From Schizochytrium sp. TIO01 (taxonomy: Eukaryota; Sar; Bigyra; Thraustochytrida; Thraustochytriidae): 64,000 bases of DNA. The notes under the pieces are model-generated. The model was not told the DNA's origin and searched no databases. It saw nothing but the letters and a program-made list of their open reading frames with translations. The position numbers and the translations under genes were made by a program. Positions 63,573 through 64,000 of the stretch are shown here, piece after piece. Numbering within the stretch: the first letter of the stretch is position 1; the number at the start of each line of letters is the position of its first letter. The DNA lies in contig SMSO01000036.1 of assembly GCA_004764695.1 (NCBI GenBank), positions 578,001-642,000 on the forward strand, in the 5' to 3' direction.

Positions 63573-64000
63573 GAAACGTCGATATTTGCGTCTTCGTGGT
63601 CTCGCTCAAGGCAGCCAGCAGCGGCTGACACAAAGCGGGTGGGCCGTACATGTTTAGATCATCTAGTGCGTACGTGCCTGCCTGCCTGTGGTTGACCCAA
63701 TGTCTTCAAAATCTCGGAACTTGCTGTCGATATGCAATGAACGTGAAGAATCTCACGCAAATCCTACCTAGCTAGCTACCTCGCTGCGGCGAGTGGACTC
63801 TGCTAATTTACTTTCGTCAGAGGACATGGCAGCAACCAGTTTGCCAGCACGGATGCGAGCATGTAATTCGAGATGGCACTGTTTCCGGGACGGGCTTTGC
63901 GGCGCGGCGAGCCAAAATAGCGTGAATGACGAAGGCAAGATCTCCTTTCCATCAGGCCTGATGTATCTCTGAAGGCGTTGCTTTTGGCAAACTCTCAAGG

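Larger units (their letters stand above)
48085..64000. other. About 16 kb without a supportable gene, rich in microsatellites
   Basis: I find no open frame here with a recognisable domain, a credible ATG and consistent coding composition. The longest frames (about 110-270 residues) are stacked on several strands at once over simple repeats or pyrimidine tracts, which is the mark of chance ORFs. The + strand is visibly pyrimidine-rich (TCTTCTTCT, CTCTCTTTC stretches) over long parts from 49.5 to 58 kb. AT islands occur at about 50275-50380, 50720-50795, 53750-53805, 55125-55205, 57170-57260, 58620-58725, 59285-59325 and 61490-61560. Individual tandem repeats are listed separately. Genes made of many short exons or non-coding RNAs cannot be excluded by eye. 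Confidence 0.55.

Overview
The window looks like nuclear DNA of a unicellular eukaryote with few introns. My best guess is a stramenopile of the thraustochytrid/labyrinthulomycete type; this is inferred from style, not from a marker gene. Nearly every recognisable gene is one long uninterrupted ORF, yet the proteins are eukaryotic: a kaptin homologue, a Tim14/Pam18 J-protein, a YY1-like zinc-finger factor, a ROCO GTPase, multi-IQ and EF-hand proteins. Intergenic DNA is long and rich in microsatellites and AT-rich islands. There are no operons, Shine-Dalgarno sites or bacterial mobile elements. I found no tRNA, rRNA or CRISPR that I could support.

Layout. 1-400: 3' end of a membrane-protein gene. 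0.9-3.4 kb (+): kaptin-like protein with a 47-residue Asp run. 4.2-5.3 kb (-): AcuI/YhdH-type reductase. 5.3-9.5 kb: no credible gene, microsatellites and an 89-bp tandem repeat. 9.5-10.1 kb (+): MOSC-like protein, convergent with a leucine-rich-repeat protein (-, 10.5-11.4 kb). 12.2-13.7 kb (+): coiled-coil protein with terminal Cys clusters. 14.0-16.3 kb (-): unrecognised acidic protein split by a one-base frameshift. 16.9-17.5 kb (+): FKBP. 18.0-19.0 kb (-): degenerate EF-hand protein. 20.6-21.3 kb (-): Tim14/Pam18. 23.1-24.1 kb (+): acyl-protein-thioesterase-like hydrolase ending in KDEL. 27.4-30.1 kb (+): triple CCCH finger plus ankyrin protein. 32.1-35.4 kb (+): ROCO GTPase with a C-terminal TIR domain. 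36.0-36.9 kb (-): ChaC-type gamma-glutamylcyclotransferase. 37.4-39.1 kb (+): ZNRD2/SSSCA1-like protein with four copies of the autoantigen-p27 repeat and two compensating frameshifts. 40.1-42.7 kb (+): protein with about 13 IQ motifs. 43.3-44.2 kb (-): phytanoyl-CoA-dioxygenase family. 46.5-48.1 kb (-): YY1-like C2H2 factor. 48.1-64.0 kb: about 16 kb with no supportable gene, full of tri- and tetranucleotide repeats, pyrimidine-rich tracts and AT islands.

The genes are unrelated housekeeping, signalling and regulatory genes on both strands, with several divergent pairs (LRR/coiled-coil, acidic protein/FKBP, ChaC/ZNRD2-like) that could share promoter regions. Themes that recur are organelle-directed enzymes (AcuI-like, Tim14, PhyH, the KDEL hydrolase), nutrient or stress signalling (kaptin, ROCO-TIR, ChaC) and RNA/DNA regulators (CCCH, YY1-like). 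The most unusual loci are the ROCO-TIR protein, the KDEL-tailed thioesterase, the four-repeat ZNRD2 homologue and the kaptin homologue. Annotated starts are the first ATG that fits each domain; upstream TTG/GTG codons in the same open frames were not used.
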